This document shows positions 1 to 6,847 of a stretch of DNA of 10,795 nucleotides, piece after piece. Both the position numbers and the translations under genes were made by a program. The stretch is from Spirosoma sp. (lineage in GTDB: Bacteria; Bacteroidota; Bacteroidia; Cytophagales; Spirosomataceae), in contig JANXVQ010000781.1 of the NCBI GenBank assembly GCA_025351545.1, positions 1 through 10,795 on the forward strand, written 5' to 3'. Position 1 is the first letter of the stretch; every line of letters begins with the position of its first letter. Under the pieces are notes generated by a model. The model worked only from the letters and a program-made list of their open reading frames with translations, was not told the origin of the DNA and searched no databases.

Positions 1-1368
1 CTGCACCGCCCGGCCAGTGAACTCATGCCCATTGCTCCGGTGCAACGATTTGCCCTGCTTACCGACCGTAGTGTAGCCGAACTGATCTATTACGGCCAAC
101 GTGTTGTGACCTGGCTTTTCCTAATTGGAACGGTGCTGGCAACGCTCCGCGTATTATTTCTGGCATTTCTGGCAATTCGGCAGAGTCGCCAGAAAACAGT
201 AGCAGCTGTGCCCTACCGGGGTCTGGTGAGCGTAGTGGTGCCCGCCTTTAACGAAGAACTTAATGCCATACGAACGGTCGAGAGTCTGCTGGCCAGTACG
301 TATGCGGAATTAGATGTTGTATTTGTCGATGATGGTTCCCGAGACCAAACATATGAGATCGTTCGCGACCATTTTGCCAATGATCCCCGTGTGCAGGTAT
401 TGACCAAAGCCAATGGGGGCAAAGCCTCTGCCCTGAATGTCGGGTTGGCTCATGCCCGGGGAGATGTTGTCGTGTGTATTGATGCGGATACGCAGTTGCT
501 CCCCGACGCCATTGAGCGGTTGGTCGCTCCTTTCTCAAACGCCCGTGTAGGTGCCGTAGCCGGTAACGTGCAAGTCGGCAATGTCAACAACTGGCTGACC
601 CGGTTTCAATCCATTGAGTATATAACGAGCCAGAACTTTGACCGGCGCGCCTACGAACTGCTCAATTGTATTACGGTGGTGCCGGGCGCCATTGGTGCGT
701 TTCGGCGGGCGGGCTTACTGGCCGTCGGTGGATTTACTACCGATACGTTAGCCGAAGACTGTGATCTGACCATCCGCCTGCTTCGGGCGGGCTATCGGGT
801 ACAAACTTGCAACGAAGCAATTGCCGTAACAGAAGCTCCCGAAACTTTGCCAATGCTGATTAAACAGCGGGTTCGCTGGTGCTATGGTATCATGCAGGTT
901 GTCTGGAAACACCGTGATCTGCTTTTTAAACTGGGTCGGACATCAGAGAGCAGTGTTGCTTTAAGTTGGCTGGCACTACCCAGTTTAGTTTTATTTCAGT
1001 TCGGGTTTCCACTCCTCACGCTGGTAGCCGAAGCGCAACTGGGGCTTTCGTTATTGACGGGTACTTGGAGTATGGTGTTGATTTATTTTGTGGGCTTTCT
1101 GCTTATTGATGGCCTGGTAGCTATTCTCGCCTATCGGCTGGAAGGCCGGTCACTACGGCCATTGCTTTGGTTAGTGCCACAACGGCTCGTCTGGCGTTAT
1201 CTCTTATTTTGGGTGTTAATTCGGTCTTATACCAATGCGATTCGGGGTGAAGTCGCTTCATGGGGTGTTTTAAAACGCACAGGGCAGGTAGTCTTGATAA
1301 ATACACCATCGGAGTATACTGTCGAGCCATTAACTGAACCGATTAAGGCCAATCCAGGAAATCAATAA
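1..1368 (+). CDS. Family-2 membrane glycosyltransferase, 5'-truncated by window edge
   Basis: The product probably transfers a sugar from a nucleotide-sugar donor at the cytoplasmic face to build or extend an extracellular polysaccharide (BcsA/PgaC/HAS-like GT2). Numbering from the ATG at 25: one or two membrane helices at about 27-52, then the GT2 domain with VVPAFNEE (71-78), DDGS (102-105), DADTQ (153-157), ED-C-D (244-247) and QRVRW (281-285), the usual donor, acceptor and catalytic motifs of processive enzymes. Further helices lie at about 313-345, 350-372 and 388-402. The frame has no stop between base 1 and the ATG at 25 (codons read LHRPASEL), so the ATG may be internal. Some large proteins fuse a chitinase-like or NodB deacetylase domain to a C-terminal GT2 of this kind, and this could be one; that is inference. 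Product polymer unknown. Stop TAA at 1366. Confidence 0.85.
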   Translation: MHRPASELMPIAPVQRFALLTDRSVAELIYYGQRVVTWLFLIGTVLATLRVLFLAFLAIRQSRQKTVAAVPYRGLVSVVVPAFNEELNAIRTVESLLASTYAELDVVFVDDGSRDQTYEIVRDHFANDPRVQVLTKANGGKASALNVGLAHARGDVVVCIDADTQLLPDAIERLVAPFSNARVGAVAGNVQVGNVNNWLTRFQSIEYITSQNFDRRAYELLNCITVVPGAIGAFRRAGLLAVGGFTTDTLAEDCDLTIRLLRAGYRVQTCNEAIAVTEAPETLPMLIKQRVRWCYGIMQVVWKHRDLLFKLGRTSESSVALSWLALPSLVLFQFGFPLLTLVAEAQLGLSLLTGTWSMVLIYFVGFLLIDGLVAILAYRLEGRSLRPLLWLVPQRLVWRYLLFWVLIRSYTNAIRGEVASWGVLKRTGQVVLINTPSEYTVEPLTEPIKANPGNQ

Positions 1369-1499
1369 CGTAGACTCAACTATCGACCGACCTATTTAAG
1401 TGAGTTGGCAGATTAGATTAATCTGATACATGATTTGGCATCCAGTGTGTAACCCCGTAGCTTTTTTAGGCAGGTTGTCCGACACAATCTAAAATGCAG

Positions 1500-1513
1500 G
1501 GAGAACATTCTCC
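1500..1513. promoter_or_regulatory. 14-bp dyad, operator-like
   Basis: GGAGAA-CA-TTCTCC has perfect 6-bp arms around a 2-nt centre. The centre is too short for a good RNA hairpin, so a protein-binding dyad is the more natural reading. It lies about 340 nt upstream of the KAS III start. It could be chance; no partner site was found. Confidence 0.2.
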
Positions 1514-1743
1514 GGTTGAAATAGATTTATCCATCAAATAGTCTGGTTAAAAGTAGTATCCTTGTAGTGAAAGTAACTTTACTGAATATATCAGACCAAA
1601 GTTTGGTGCAGATATACCCATTCGTCAAATAAAATCAAGATGAACCCTCAGTCGTAAGTTGCCTGTCAGTGAGGGAGTCAGGTTTTTAGCTCACCACCAG
1701 GCACTTTGAGGTGGGAGTACCATCTAAAAGTGGACAAAAAGGG

Positions 1744-1776
1744 TTCGGGCAGTAGCGTCCGAAAGTACTGTCCGGA
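1744..1776 (+). other. Potential RNA hairpin in the leader of the KAS III gene
   Basis: CGGGCAGTA (1746-1754) pairs with TACTGTCCG (1766-1774) over 9 positions with one G-U. One wobble and one A-T pair extend it at the base, with an 11-nt loop. It ends about 80 nt before the ATG at 1857. No T-tract follows, so it is not a standard terminator. It could be a leader structure if transcription starts upstream of it. Confidence 0.3.
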
Positions 1777-1856
1777 GAGAGTTTGTTTGAAAAAAATACG
1801 AGTGGGCTTAAAAGCATACCAGCTGTGGGTATTGAACCAATATTGCACTTGTTTGT

Positions 1857-2936
1857 ATGACGCATATTATTAAATCGGTTATTGCCGCCAGTGGCAGTTA
1901 TATTCCTGCCGTCAGGATCAGCAATGAGGATTTTATCCATCATAGCTTTTTCGACAAAGAGGGTTCGCCTTTAGTTCAGGATCAGGCTACTATCCTCGAC
2001 AAGTTTAAGGCCATTTCCGGTATAGGCGAACGTCGATATGCCCAGCCCGCACAACAGGCTTCGGATCTGGGTTTTCTAGCGGCCAGAAATGCTCTGGAAA
2101 CCTCCGGTATTGATCCGGAAAGTCTTGATTATTTAATTGTTGCCCATAATTTCGGTGATGTGGCTTTTGGCAGTAATCGAGTCAATATGGTTCCTTCGCT
2201 GGCTTCCCGCATCAAAGCGTTGCTACAAATTAAAAACCCGAATTGCGTAGCCTATGATCTGGCTTTTGGCTGCCCCGGCTGGCTGGAAGGATTGATTCAG
2301 GCCAATTATTACATACGCTCCGGCGATGCTAACCGGTGCATGGTTATTGGTACCGAAACGTTATCCCGTGTTATAGATCCCCATGATCGGGATTGCCTTT
2401 TGTTTGGCGATGGGGCCGGGGCTGTCATTGTAGAAGCCGCCCCAGACAGTGCGAAGGGTATTGTCGCTCACTGTACCCAGACTCACGCCTTTGAACACGC
2501 CCACTTATTGGAAATGAATCGGTCGTATGCCCCGCTGGAGGTGGATAGTAAGGATATTTTCATGAAAATGAATGGTCGAAAGCTTTATGAATTTGCCTTG
2601 ACCAACGTTCCTTTAGTCATTAAATCGGTTTTGGAGAAAGCGGGTTTAGGCCTTTCGGAAGTCAATAAAGTTATTATCCATCAAGCCAATGATAAAATGA
2701 ATTCGGCCATTATGGATCGCCTTTTTAAGCTGTACAACATGCCGATGCCATCCGTCGAACTGATGCCGATGACGATTTCGTGGTTAGGTAATAGCTCGGT
2801 AGCCACGATTCCAACGTTGCTGGATCTGATTCTAAAAAGAAATTTAGAAGGCCATCAAATCAGCTCGGGCGATAAAGTAGTGTTCGCTTCGGTGGGAGCC
2901 GGTATGAACATCAATGCCGTGGTTTACCAATTTTAA
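1857..2936 (+). CDS. 3-oxoacyl-ACP synthase III (KAS III/FabH-like) paralogue
   Basis: A thiolase-fold condensing enzyme of 359 residues that would join an acyl-CoA or acyl-thioester starter to a malonyl-ACP extender in the cytoplasm. The catalytic triad is visible: Cys139 in AFGCPGW, His275 in IIHQAN and Asn312 in WLGNSS. GDGAGAVIV (184-192) is the usual strand motif of the family. It is somewhat longer than the roughly 320 residues of housekeeping FabH, with extra sequence near 28-50 and 108-130 that would shape the substrate entrance. No other fatty-acid gene is adjacent, so it may be a specialised paralogue rather than the fabH of the main fab cluster; DarB/CerJ-type starter enzymes are an alternative. 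The ATG at 1857 gives a normal N-terminus (IIKSVIAASGSYIP). No Shine-Dalgarno is apparent. Substrate cannot be read from the sequence. Confidence 0.85.
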   Translation: MTHIIKSVIAASGSYIPAVRISNEDFIHHSFFDKEGSPLVQDQATILDKFKAISGIGERRYAQPAQQASDLGFLAARNALETSGIDPESLDYLIVAHNFGDVAFGSNRVNMVPSLASRIKALLQIKNPNCVAYDLAFGCPGWLEGLIQANYYIRSGDANRCMVIGTETLSRVIDPHDRDCLLFGDGAGAVIVEAAPDSAKGIVAHCTQTHAFEHAHLLEMNRSYAPLEVDSKDIFMKMNGRKLYEFALTNVPLVIKSVLEKAGLGLSEVNKVIIHQANDKMNSAIMDRLFKLYNMPMPSVELMPMTISWLGNSSVATIPTLLDLILKRNLEGHQISSGDKVVFASVGAGMNINAVVYQF

Positions 2937-3276
2937 CAAACCATTTATTGGGAGAAGGAGCCTGACGCGAATTGCACAGTTTAATCTGTAGGTCAATTGT
3001 ATTTAATAGATAACACATGCCTGATCAGCACCGTTTATATAAAGAATAAACTAGTAAACGGCCAGCTGCAGGGCACATAGCCTTCTTCGCCAACGCTGGA
3101 CGCATGGGAGGTGTCAGTACGAAACGCTTGTCGAGAGATTAAAGCCAAGTTGGAAAACCTATCAAAGGTTTGGTCATAAAGAAGCACGGTTACGATGCCA
3201 TTAAAAATAACGTGTAAATGTTAAATAATGTCGTGCTGCCTTTGGCAGTGAAGTCACATTTTCAGTTTTTATTCGC
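2937..3276. other. Convergent intergenic region
   Basis: This 340-nt spacer lies between the convergent KAS III and cdsA genes. It contains two modest inverted repeats: CCGTTTA (3031-3037) with TAAACGG (3055-3061), 17-nt loop, and CTGCC-TTT-GGCAG (3236-3248). Either could help end transcription from one side, but neither has a clean T-tract. The stretch around 3090-3220 has short open runs in several frames, each broken by stops. It may be a decayed gene, but no family is recognisable. Confidence 0.45.
3236..3248. terminator. Small hairpin downstream of cdsA
   Basis: A 5-bp stem CTGCC/GGCAG with a TTT loop, extendable by two wobble pairs on the plus strand, lies 28 nt past the cdsA stop on the minus strand. 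AT-rich sequence is near on both sides but there is no uninterrupted T-run directly after the stem. The call as terminator is tentative. Confidence 0.25.
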
Positions 3277-4110
3277 TTAAGCAAACAACTTTAAAAACGT
3301 AATAATAAACGGTGCCGCCAGCAACAAACCATCGAAGCGATCCAGAAAACCACCGTGACCCGGAATACTGCTGCCAGAGTCTTTAATCGCAATACTGCGC
3401 TTAAATAATGACTCAACCAGATCGCCATAAGTGCCCGTAACGACAATGATGCCGCCTACGCAATACCACTGCCAGGGCCGTAGTTCGGGTGCCCAAAAAG
3501 TAAGACCAAGCGCCACTAAAGCAGCCGCAGCCGCCCCACCCACGCTGCCTTCCCACGATTTTTTGGGCGATACACGTTCAAAGAGTTTGCGCCGGCCAAA
3601 CTTGGTCCCGGCAAAGTAAGCGCCAATATCACTAGCCCATAACAGCAACAGACAGCCCGTAATAATCATCGGGTGAAAGGTGCCGCCCTGAAGAGCCAGA
3701 ATGATCAGTAGCGCAAACGGCATAGCCACGTAGATGATGCCCAGAAACGTGAAACCGATGTTGGTGAAGGGCTTCATGTCACGCTTTTTGTAAAGCTTGA
3801 TCAGGAAAATCATCGAAGAGGCCGGGCAAATCAGAAAGTAATTACCTGTACCAATATGGTCTGTTTCAATAAAGTAGGCCAGAACGCAGATCATGGTGCC
3901 GACCACCGTACCGTACGCGGTTAAGGGCTCAAAGCCATCGAGACCAAGTAGCCGATAGAACTCACGTTGGGTAAGGGCACTAACGACGCAGAACAGCAGG
4001 GCAAACGTCCAGTCGGCGTACCAAATCATGAATAAAATAAATGGAACCCCCGCAACGGCCGCAATGACCCGTTGTTGAAGGTTCGTAAGATTAGCTAAAC
4101 GTTGCTTCAT
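3277..4110 (-). CDS. cdsA: Phosphatidate cytidylyltransferase (CDP-diacylglycerol synthase)
   Basis: An integral membrane enzyme that converts phosphatidic acid and CTP to CDP-diacylglycerol and pyrophosphate, the precursor of all bacterial phospholipids made by the CDP-DAG route. The 277 residues hold about eight hydrophobic helices. The C-terminal signature of the family, S-x-x-K-R-x4-K-D-x-x-x-x-x-P-G-H-G-G-x-x-D-R-x-D, is complete at 234-260 (SLFKRS...KDSGSSIPGHGG...DRFD). SDIGAYFAGTKFGRRK (160-175) and SPKKSWEGSVGG (181-192) are also typical. The ATG at 4108-4110 lies inside the end of the upstream DUF2007 gene (20-nt overlap), which points to one transcript and coupled translation. It is the last visible gene of the leftward operon. 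Confidence 0.96.
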   Translation of the reverse strand: MKQRLANLTNLQQRVIAAVAGVPFILFMIWYADWTFALLFCVVSALTQREFYRLLGLDGFEPLTAYGTVVGTMICVLAYFIETDHIGTGNYFLICPASSMIFLIKLYKKRDMKPFTNIGFTFLGIIYVAMPFALLIILALQGGTFHPMIITGCLLLLWASDIGAYFAGTKFGRRKLFERVSPKKSWEGSVGGAAAAALVALGLTFWAPELRPWQWYCVGGIIVVTGTYGDLVESLFKRSIAIKDSGSSIPGHGGFLDRFDGLLLAAPFIITFLKLFA

Positions 4111-4309
4111 TCTCCAGGATTACTTTGGCTAAAATGGCGTCTTGGGCCAGAACATGAACCTCACTTCTGCCCCAACCAATGGTTGGGTAACTGCTACTTT
4201 GTTTATTGATAACCACTGCCGAAATATCATGTTCGAGCAGTAGGGCTTTTGCCAGTTCGGCTCTGTGAGGCAGAGGTGTTGCATAAATTACTTCCCAGCT
4301 TTCTGTCAT
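4091..4309 (-). CDS. DUF2007-type small protein (putative signal-transducing protein)
   Basis: A 72-residue soluble protein with no signal peptide or membrane segment. The opening WEVIYATPLPHRAELAKALLLEHDISAVVINKQSS, followed by an acidic-hydrophobic end (VHVLAQDAILAKVIL), fits the DUF2007 domain: a small ferredoxin-like fold, often named putative signal-transducing protein without a proven function. Its ATG overlaps the stop of the upstream CPBP gene as ATGA (4306-4309), and its 3' end overlaps the cdsA start by 20 nt. The three genes are therefore almost certainly co-translated. The sandwich between a membrane protease and a phospholipid enzyme suggests a membrane-linked role, which is inference only. 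Family assignment is from sequence pattern, not a search. Confidence 0.8.
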   Translation of the reverse strand: MTESWEVIYATPLPHRAELAKALLLEHDISAVVINKQSSSYPTIGWGRSEVHVLAQDAILAKVILENEATFS

Positions 4310-5265
4310 TGTGTCTCTACTCGCTGTGTAGGGCGATTAATCTTTTTAAAATAATACAACAGTCCCAACGTGATAACTCCCGAAACCAGTGATCCTAATA
4401 CGGGTACGGATTCGGTGCTTTCAATGTCCATTGAGGTCATTTTCTGCTGGTGAAGATAGACCATCAGTACTGTAAATCCATTGTTAACGAAGTGAGCCAG
4501 AATAGGTGCCCACAGGTTTCCCGACCACAAATAGAGATAACCAAATAAGGCGCCAAGCAGCATTCGGGGGAAAAATCCCAGAAACTGAACATGGATGGCA
4601 CTAAACAAGGCAGCCGCCAGCCAGATGCCAATATGAGCATTTCCGGTCCAGCGGGCAAAATTGCGTTGCAGAATACCCCGGAACAATGTTTCTTCGCCAA
4701 TGGCCGGGATAATGGCAATAACAAACATAGCCGCCAGCAATTGCCCGGTTGTTTTGAACGTGGTCAGATACCTGGTCAGGCCTTCGAGTCCTTTTTCTTT
4801 ATTCCGAATCCACTGCTCAATGGGGGCCAGTGTTTCGGGCAGATGCACGTTTCGATTCCACTCAATAATGAGGCCGTCGAAGGGCATAAAGGCAATGACA
4901 ATCAGGGTAATCAGGCTAAAGCCAGCTACGTCAGAAACAGGGCGGGTGCTAAACTGTGTCCATGTTCGGCGTTCGATAAAGTACCAGTAGGCGAGGGCAG
5001 GCAGGAAAAATGTGCCAATGTGGTTAATCGCCTGGAGAACCATGAGTTCATACCAGCTATTGGGCGATGCCGCCGGATTCGCAGCCAAGCCGGAGAGGTA
5101 GGTTTGGGCTTCGGAAAGCCCCATTCCTTTGCTGGCGGCCATGATGCCGAACAACAGCATTGTACTGACAACGCCCCCGATAAGCACAAAACCGACAAGC
5201 ATAATTAGCCCGCCAAGTGTTGGTGGTCGCGATGTTAAACCTTCAGGTTTGTAGATGGATTGCAT
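4306..5265 (-). CDS. CPBP-family intramembrane glutamic endopeptidase (CAAX protease-like)
   Basis: A polytopic membrane protein of 319 residues of the CPBP/Abi family (Rce1-like). The conserved motifs are complete: EETLFRG (Glu191, Glu192, Arg196), FSAIH (Phe221, His225) and HFVNN (His258, Asn262), so catalytic activity is plausible. Hydrophobic helices are seen at about 18-42, 75-97, 112-130, 176-190, 212-228, 234-246, 252-271 and 287-306. A non-membrane segment at 136-172 lies before the catalytic core. Substrates are unknown; relatives process prenylated proteins or peptides or serve in immunity to bacteriocins. It is the first gene of the leftward operon with DUF2007 and cdsA (ATGA overlap at 4306-4309). 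The ATG at 5263-5265 is the first in frame before the first helix. Confidence 0.9.
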   Translation of the reverse strand: MQSIYKPEGLTSRPPTLGGLIMLVGFVLIGGVVSTMLLFGIMAASKGMGLSEAQTYLSGLAANPAASPNSWYELMVLQAINHIGTFFLPALAYWYFIERRTWTQFSTRPVSDVAGFSLITLIVIAFMPFDGLIIEWNRNVHLPETLAPIEQWIRNKEKGLEGLTRYLTTFKTTGQLLAAMFVIAIIPAIGEETLFRGILQRNFARWTGNAHIGIWLAAALFSAIHVQFLGFFPRMLLGALFGYLYLWSGNLWAPILAHFVNNGFTVLMVYLHQQKMTSMDIESTESVPVLGSLVSGVITLGLLYYFKKINRPTQRVETQ

Positions 5266-5480
5266 ATTTCCCGTTGAATTTATAAAACAGCAGACAACCT
5301 GATTAGGTGTGTTGAGTTGCGAAACGTATACGGGAATAGTACTGAAACAAGCATTTGACCGTTGGTTGTGTCCGGCAATTTACGACGAAAATATCGTTGA
5401 CATAGTCTGCAAGGCTTTTTTACACCGTTTACTATACTTGCATAATATATTATTGGTATTAATTTGACTATGTAGTAAGC

Positions 5481-5488
5481 CAAATCTA
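5481..5488 (-). promoter_or_regulatory. Candidate -7 element for the CPBP-DUF2007-cdsA operon
   Basis: On the minus strand this reads TAGATTTG, a perfect match to the Bacteroidota -7 consensus TAnnTTTG. No clear TTTG/TTG -33 element is found at the expected distance. The implied leader to the CPBP start would be about 210 nt, which is long, so this is only a candidate. Confidence 0.3.
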
Positions 5489-5548
5489 CTAGCGTAATTT
5501 GCTTGTAAAACGCCAGTCTATGAGATATTTCCTGATTTTTTACTGGTT

Positions 5549-5629
5549 CTTACTGCCCCTTGGGAGACCAAAGCTCAAATGCCCAGCCTATCTGTCGTTA
5601 TTCTGCTACGTTTGAGCTTTGGCAGTAAG
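5549..5629. repeat. Long interrupted inverted repeat (hairpin or cruciform)
   Basis: CCAAAGCTCAAA (5568-5579) is the exact reverse complement of TTTGAGCTTTGG (5611-5622). Further out, CTTACTG (5549-5555) pairs with CAGTAAG (5623-5629). The outer and inner stems are separated by a 12-nt bulge (5556-5567) on the left arm only. Total 19 Watson-Crick pairs, with a 31-nt apical region that can add two more pairs. It ends 130 nt before the dusB start. It may be a structured leader, a transcript end from either side, or a remnant of a short mobile repeat. Confidence 0.5.
5607..5614 (+). promoter_or_regulatory. Candidate -7 element for dusB
   Basis: TACGTTTG matches TAnnTTTG exactly and would give a dusB leader of about 140 nt. 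It overlaps the right arm of the inverted repeat, so cruciform extrusion or protein binding there could affect it. No good -33 element is visible. A second, imperfect element (AATCTTTG, 5747-5754) sits right at the start codon and is too close to serve. Confidence 0.25.
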
Positions 5630-5759
5630 CCGAAATTTTGGGCACATAATAGGCGTTGGATACCTTTCAATGCCTGTAGTCGCGGAACCAAAGCTGTTTG
5701 TAAATCGTAATTCATACCGAGGCTGCCTGTGCCGTCTTACCATATAAATCTTTGCCTGC

Positions 5760-6749
5760 GTGGTTACTATTGGCAACATACAACTCCCCGATTTTCCGTT
5801 ACTGCTGGCACCGATGGAGGATGTCAGCGATCCGCCGTTTCGGGCGGTTTGCAAAGCGAACGGAGCCGATTTGATGTACACTGAATTCATCTCGTCGGAA
5901 GGATTAATTCGCGACGCGGCCAAAAGCGTTCAGAAACTGGATATTTTCGAGTACGAGCGCCCTATTGGCATTCAGCTCTTTGGTTCCGATGTCGAAACAA
6001 TGGGAGAGTGCGCTCGCATTGCTACCCGCGCAATGCCCGATCTGATTGATATTAATTACGGTTGCCCGGTCAAAAATGTGGCCTGCCGTGGAGCTGGAGC
6101 CGCTTTATTGCAGGATATTCCTAAAATGGTTCGCATGACCGAAGCCGTTATAAAAGCTACCCATCTGCCTGTAACGGTAAAAACCCGGCTCGGCTGGGAC
6201 GATAACACCAAAAATATAGGCGACGTAGCAGAGCGTTTGCAGGACATCGGTATCAAAGCGCTAACCATTCACGGCCGGACGCGTGTACAGATGTATAAAG
6301 GCGATGCCGACTGGACGCTCATTGGCCGCATCAAAGAAAACTCACGCATCCAGATTCCAATCTTTGGTAACGGCGATATTGATTCTCCCGAAAAGGCGCT
6401 GGAATACAAAAACCGGTATGGTGTCGATGGTGTAATGATTGGTCGTGCCAGTATTGGGCATCCGTGGATTTTCAACGAAATCAAGCACTTCGTTCAAACC
6501 GGCCAGCATCTGCCTCCGCCAACCGTTGCCGACCGCGTTGCCGTTTGCCGTCAGCACCTTGACTTCTCGATTCGCTGGAAAGGTGAAATCCTGGGTCTTT
6601 TTGAGATGCGACGTCACTACGCCAATTATTTCAAGGGACTACATGATTTCAAGCCGTACCGCATGCGTTTAGTCACAACAGACACGTATAGCGAAGTAAG
6701 TGCCATACTCGACGAAATTCAGGAAACCTATATTGTTGAGTTCGCCTGA
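5760..6749 (+). CDS. dusB: tRNA-dihydrouridine synthase B
   Basis: An FMN-dependent enzyme that reduces specific uridines in the tRNA D-loop to dihydrouridine with NAD(P)H, in the cytoplasm. The 329 residues start with LLLAPMEDVSDPPFR (14-28), the flavin-binding N-terminus. The catalytic cysteine is Cys102 in INYGCPVKNV. TVKTRLGW, TIHGRTRVQMYKGDADW, GNGDI and DGVMIGRA mark the rest of the TIM barrel and phosphate-binding site, followed by a helical tRNA-binding C-terminus (QHLDFSIRWKGE... to end). The start is GTG at 5760: the sequence MVTIGNIQLPDFPLLLAPMEDVSD lines up with the usual N-terminus of Bacteroidota homologues, and the next in-frame ATG is inside the flavin motif. The product is full length. 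It is divergent from the CPBP operon and 98 nt before the EamA gene. Confidence 0.95.
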   Translation: MVTIGNIQLPDFPLLLAPMEDVSDPPFRAVCKANGADLMYTEFISSEGLIRDAAKSVQKLDIFEYERPIGIQLFGSDVETMGECARIATRAMPDLIDINYGCPVKNVACRGAGAALLQDIPKMVRMTEAVIKATHLPVTVKTRLGWDDNTKNIGDVAERLQDIGIKALTIHGRTRVQMYKGDADWTLIGRIKENSRIQIPIFGNGDIDSPEKALEYKNRYGVDGVMIGRASIGHPWIFNEIKHFVQTGQHLPPPTVADRVAVCRQHLDFSIRWKGEILGLFEMRRHYANYFKGLHDFKPYRMRLVTTDTYSEVSAILDEIQETYIVEFA

Positions 6750-6775
6750 CAGGCACTTGGACGGAATGGATTGAG

Positions 6776-6818
6776 CGGGTTTAAATGGATAAATCGTGGT
6801 TAGAAACTGCATAACCCG
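6776..6818. other. Inverted repeat between dusB and the EamA gene
   Basis: CGGGTT (6776-6781) pairs with AACCCG (6813-6818) over a 31-nt loop, and ATGGA (6766-6770) with TCCAT (6820-6824) just outside it. No T-tract follows, so it is a poor terminator. The half-sites resemble the core of the palindrome found around the transposase further right, and may be a decayed or interrupted copy. Confidence 0.25.
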
Positions 6819-6847
6819 TTCCATCCGCGTTTCAATTACTACTGCTA

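Larger units (their letters stand above)
1369..1856. other. Intergenic region with small dyads, no convincing gene
   Basis: This 488-nt spacer separates the glycosyltransferase from the KAS III gene. It holds a short hairpin at 1409-1425 (CAGATTA/TAATCTG, 3-nt loop) that might end the upstream transcript but lacks a T-tract. It also holds a dyad at 1500-1513 and a longer stem at 1746-1774. No tRNA, no full -33/-7 promoter pair and no believable reading frame was seen. A minus-strand open frame covering part of it runs into the KAS III gene antisense and resembles no family I know. Confidence 0.5.
5266..5759. other. Divergent intergenic region, CPBP operon / dusB
   Basis: This 494-nt spacer must hold the promoters of the leftward CPBP-DUF2007-cdsA operon and of rightward dusB. 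It contains a long interrupted inverted repeat (5549-5629) and two perfect TAnnTTTG elements, one per strand. AT-rich sequence dominates 5400-5545. No tRNA-like fold or T-loop motif was seen. A 67-codon leftward open frame just before the CPBP gene and a leftward frame crossing into dusB look like chance frames. Confidence 0.5.

Noticed and set aside
3080..3220. Possible decayed coding sequence between the KAS III gene and cdsA
   Set aside because: Short protein-like runs appear in three frames but each is broken by stops, and no family could be recognised; not enough to call a pseudogene.
4591..5208. 205-codon rightward open frame opposite the CPBP gene
   Set aside because: It is fully antisense to a gene with complete catalytic motifs, and its translation is low-complexity with no recognisable domain.
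5280..5483. 67-codon leftward frame directly upstream of the CPBP gene
   Set aside because: No family likeness, and AT-rich promoter-type sequence explains the open frame as well.
5266..5759. tRNA or riboswitch before dusB
   Set aside because: No T-loop motif, no CCA-end stem and no known riboswitch core could be found; only the inverted repeat is real.
5606..5923. 105-codon leftward frame crossing into dusB
   Set aside because: It overlaps the dusB N-terminus antisense and the inverted repeat; composition looks like chance.
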